This document shows positions 62,901 through 64,000 of a stretch of DNA of 64,000 bases, piece after piece. How positions within the stretch are numbered: position 1 is the stretch's first letter; every line of letters starts with the position of its first letter. Source of the stretch: Corynebacterium humireducens NBRC 106098 = DSM 45392 (GTDB lineage Bacteria; Actinomycetota; Actinomycetes; Mycobacteriales; Mycobacteriaceae). The translations under genes and the position numbers were made by a program. The notes under the pieces were generated by a model. It was not told where the DNA came from and made no database searches. It saw nothing but the letters and a program-made list of their open reading frames with translations. The stretch covers positions 1,798,001-1,862,000 of the forward strand of contig NZ_CP005286.1 of the NCBI RefSeq assembly GCF_000819445.1, written 5' to 3'.

Positions 62901-63179
62901 GAAGGGGGCGTTGTGGGCGATGAGGACGCGGTCGTCGAGAAGCTCGGCGAGCTCCGCGGCGATGCCCGCGAAACGCGGCGCCGACACCAGCTCCGAGGCG
63001 CTGATGCCGTGGACGTGCGTGTTGTCGATGTCACGGTCCGGCTGTACGAGCGTCTGCCAGGTGGACTCGACGGTGAGGTGTTCGTCGAGAAGCACCACGC
63101 CGACCTCGATGACCCTGTCCGAGGGCCCGAACCCGGTGGTCTCCAGATCGAGGACAGCGGACTTGAAGGGGACGGTCAC
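59991..63179 (-). CDS. DEDDh exonuclease fused to TerB-like, BRCT and sigma-region-4-like domains
   Basis: 1062-aa multidomain protein. Residues 1-165: DnaQ-type 3'-5' exonuclease with Asp11/Glu13 (LDLETTG), Asp94 (AHNAPFD), His149 and Asp154 (PHAALADA), a complete DEDDh set. Residues ~222-300: acidic helical region resembling TerB. Residues ~320-393: BRCT-like domain (GDRVTFTGAL...GVPIVDETTFARML). Residues ~613-648: SRTLEEIGADHGITRERIRQLE, a near-canonical sigma-70 region 4.2 helix-turn-helix. Residues ~730-885: winged-helix/HARE-type repeats (EGEPLTVADLVARLG, RWALVDWG). The GTG start overlaps the protease stop. Likely a nucleic-acid repair or surveillance enzyme; exact role unknown. Confidence 0.85.
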   Translation of the reverse strand: MTVPFKSAVLDLETTGFGPSDRVIEVGVVLLDEHLTVESTWQTLVQPDRDIDNTHVHGISASELVSAPRFAGIAAELAELLDDRVLIAHNAPFDTRFLAAEFARLDVDLPDPGSWSLCTRVLSRAHLPGAPERLADCLSCAGLHNELPHAALADATATAELFRVLVEKHGARGGDVAPLSWPVPDLPREALLVRGTEPASDGAGHWFERLTANVPDTGVAEIDRYRVLLRGALLDHHLSRSEIEQLVAAAGELGLSRDEVLEIHLDYLRQLAVEAWADGVVTAAERAHLHDIAVQLAVDPESVDALLAEPVYGEAEDTGLRHGDRVTFTGALTLGRDTWEQRARAAGLDVGGVTRRSALLVAANPDSMSGKARRAREFGVPIVDETTFARMLRDLAPLDTPETPDAPATPGTPFTEIFPWLASLGVEPAGADDIAQAWLQRHRNVPLHELSPRLDPTEVPDSLPRTGTVVARWLNRWPRPLEASATQLMDVPGFGRLRVHRTLVAVVHSALDAPTGDYLVTGAEDIYLDDGAEETGEWAAPQREVETLTEWLALTGSLPAAPADGAPAPVHRAWRTLAADAYWSDPATSAVRRARAELLRRIGTDQRDIDIFVGRIMGSRTLEEIGADHGITRERIRQLETQLKRRLVEPDDALHLVIDALPQRYGALARVADVLRDLPALAAEGPVAGHSMLEAVAWLADAWVIADGWFQRAGLDADLAAALKDFADEFGVVSLSAVGENLGVDKDLLAERLAGEAIVEGDHILTRTRSSQDRAAALLAIEGEPLTVADLVARLGDVNPRTLSNAMGADPRIIRVGRDRWALVDWGMEEYSTLVEWIGRRVEDGPVPLRDLLAEAGELGVAETSVRAYASSAEFQTVDGMVSCVEEVQELDLDPDETPGLYRVGGDWFLLVTVTSEHLRGSGSGVPRGVAVALDIPMLGKRTLDSPLGEQTVGNTRTGATVSTIRRFLEAAGIGEGERIWLQFTADGRFDVQRATPRTSGAGVAEVLNVTGLDTWISAADEQALERLNRAVGLDAGAPRRRTVSRFRHRRQDDIADLILGL

Positions 63180-64000
63180 TGATATTCAGCCTCCGGGATG
63201 ACGCGGTCGATGACCGTCTGGATGGCGGGCATGGACGTGTAGGACATGGTCATGGGACCGGCCTCCGGGTCCGCGCAGGAGTGGTCCTGCGCGGCGTCGC
63301 GGGTGCCCGACACCAGCCCGATGATGACGCGCTGTCCCTCGAGTTCGGCGTAGACGGGCCCGCCGGAGTCACCGGCCCGGGCACACACCGCCGCGGTGGC
63401 GGCGACGGCCCGCAGCTCGACGCCGTTGTGGTCGGCGAGGATCTCCACGCCGGTGGGGTTGATCGGGGGGCCGCACGTCTCCCCGGTGGTCATGCCGTAC
63501 TTGCAGATCGTCTCCGGCAGCTCACCGACCATCTCCGCGACGACCGTCGGCACCGTCGCGGCCGGGGTCATCATGGGGTGCCACGGGTTCGACACCTCGA
63601 TGATGCCGACGTCGAGACGGCTCGACGCCTCGTCGTAGAGGTCCGAGTACAGGAACTGCCCGACCGGGGCGCTGAAGTCCGCCTCGACGCCGTCGACGGT
63701 GGCCCACACGTGGTCACCCGGCACGCCGCAGTGCGACGCCGTGACCGCGAAGGTCCGGTCGTGCGCGGTGAAGCTGTAGGCGATGGTGCACTGACCGACC
63801 TGGATGGTCTCCCCCGGCACCGGCAGGGTCTTCGTGATGGTCACGGCCGTGCCGGGCGCCCAGGGACTGACCGCAGGGGCACGGAACTCCGTCGGGACCT
63901 GCGTCGGCGCCGCCGCGATCACCTCGGCGATGGGCGTGGGGTGCTGCCGCTGGTCCTCGACGGACCAGGCGATGAGCGACCCCACGCCGGCGGTGGTCAG
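63176..64000 (-). CDS. Trypsin-like (S1) serine protease, 5' end beyond window
   Basis: At least 275 residues visible; the frame stays open to base 64000. The visible N-terminus (LTTAGVGSLIAWSVEDQ) is the end of a membrane anchor or signal peptide. The catalytic triad is present: His in VTASHCGVPGDH, Asp in SSRLDVGIIEV and Ser in CARAGDSGGPVYAE. Paired Cys residues (CTIAYS, SHCG, ICKYG, TCGPP, VCARAG, SCAD) suggest disulfides of an extracytoplasmic chymotrypsin-fold enzyme. Its stop overlaps the nuclease GTG start (GTGA), an odd coupling of a secreted protease with a cytosolic nuclease. Confidence 0.85.
   Translation of the reverse strand: MTTAGVGSLIAWSVEDQRQHPTPIAEVIAAAPTQVPTEFRAPAVSPWAPGTAVTITKTLPVPGETIQVGQCTIAYSFTAHDRTFAVTASHCGVPGDHVWATVDGVEADFSAPVGQFLYSDLYDEASSRLDVGIIEVSNPWHPMMTPAATVPTVVAEMVGELPETICKYGMTTGETCGPPINPTGVEILADHNGVELRAVAATAAVCARAGDSGGPVYAELEGQRVIIGLVSGTRDAAQDHSCADPEAGPMTMSYTSMPAIQTVIDRVIPEAEYQ

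Noticed and set aside
59979..63182. Plus-strand open frame of 1067 codons opposite the nuclease fusion
   Set aside because: Antisense shadow; the minus strand has clear DEDDh, BRCT and helix-turn-helix motifs and correct codon pattern.

Overview
The window is chromosomal DNA of a high-GC member of the Corynebacteriales, almost certainly a Corynebacterium close in gene order to C. glutamicum. The evidence is content and order: the mraZ-rsmH-ftsL start of the division cluster, the lipomannan/PIM genes (mptA, mptC, pimB'), PknL with its small substrate protein, the ctaE-qcrCAB and ctaCF respiratory operons, ltsA, an E2 with three lipoyl domains, a sucE-like succinate exporter and glnA. The species was not determined.

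Layout. 1-3.6 kb (minus): ftsL-like, rsmH, mraZ, a DUF3040 protein and a HEPN protein with a LexA-like box in its promoter. 3.7-9.4 kb: GNAT acetyltransferase, idsA, mptA, an Rv2175c-like DNA-binding protein (antisense) and pknL. 9.5-18.5 kb: class II DAHP synthase, RNase AS-like exoribonuclease, mptC, acyltransferase-3, plsC, glk, pimB' and two NlpC/P60 peptidases, the second behind a c-di-AMP (ydaO-type) riboswitch. 19.0-20.95 kb is the only clearly accessory stretch: three hairpin-bearing direct repeats interrupted by a complete IS256-family element with terminal repeats and a 9-bp target duplication. 21.2-27.7 kb (minus): cytochrome bc1-aa3 genes qcrB, qcrA, qcrC, ctaE, ctaF, ctaC. 28.1-35.4 kb: ltsA, an ErpA/IscA-type protein, DUF3043, cobT, ilvE, pepA and a small conserved protein. 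35.6-44.0 kb is a lipoate-centred block: E2 (aceF/sucB), gcvP-gcvT-gcvH, lipB and lipA, so three lipoylated systems or their parts sit beside the two enzymes that make lipoyl groups. 44.0-49.2 kb: DUF4191, sucE-like exporter, GyrI-like protein, RDD protein and glnA. 49.3-56 kb is more variable: a secreted hydrolase under a palindromic operator, an SRPBCC-TetR pair with twin palindromes, an FMN reductase, a DUF1206 membrane protein and a zinc-type ABC transporter with a Zur-like box. 56-59.5 kb: an ornithine-cyclodeaminase-family gene followed by a second full-length GlnA-type glutamine synthetase, then a YjdM/PhnA zinc-ribbon gene. 59.4-64 kb (minus): a Nudix hydrolase, a 1062-residue exonuclease-TerB-like-BRCT-sigma-region-4 fusion, and a trypsin-like protease running off the end.

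Many genes have a -10 hexamer exactly 6-8 nt before the start codon (pknL, mptC, ctaE, ilvE, DUF3043, lipA, DUF4191, the secreted hydrolase, tetR, yjdM), implying leaderless mRNAs; this was used to choose several starts. The items most worth following up are the nuclease/sigma-like fusion, the cyclodeaminase-GlnA pair, the repeat array broken by the IS element, and the stacked control (MtrA-like repeat plus c-di-AMP riboswitch) of the NlpC/P60 gene.
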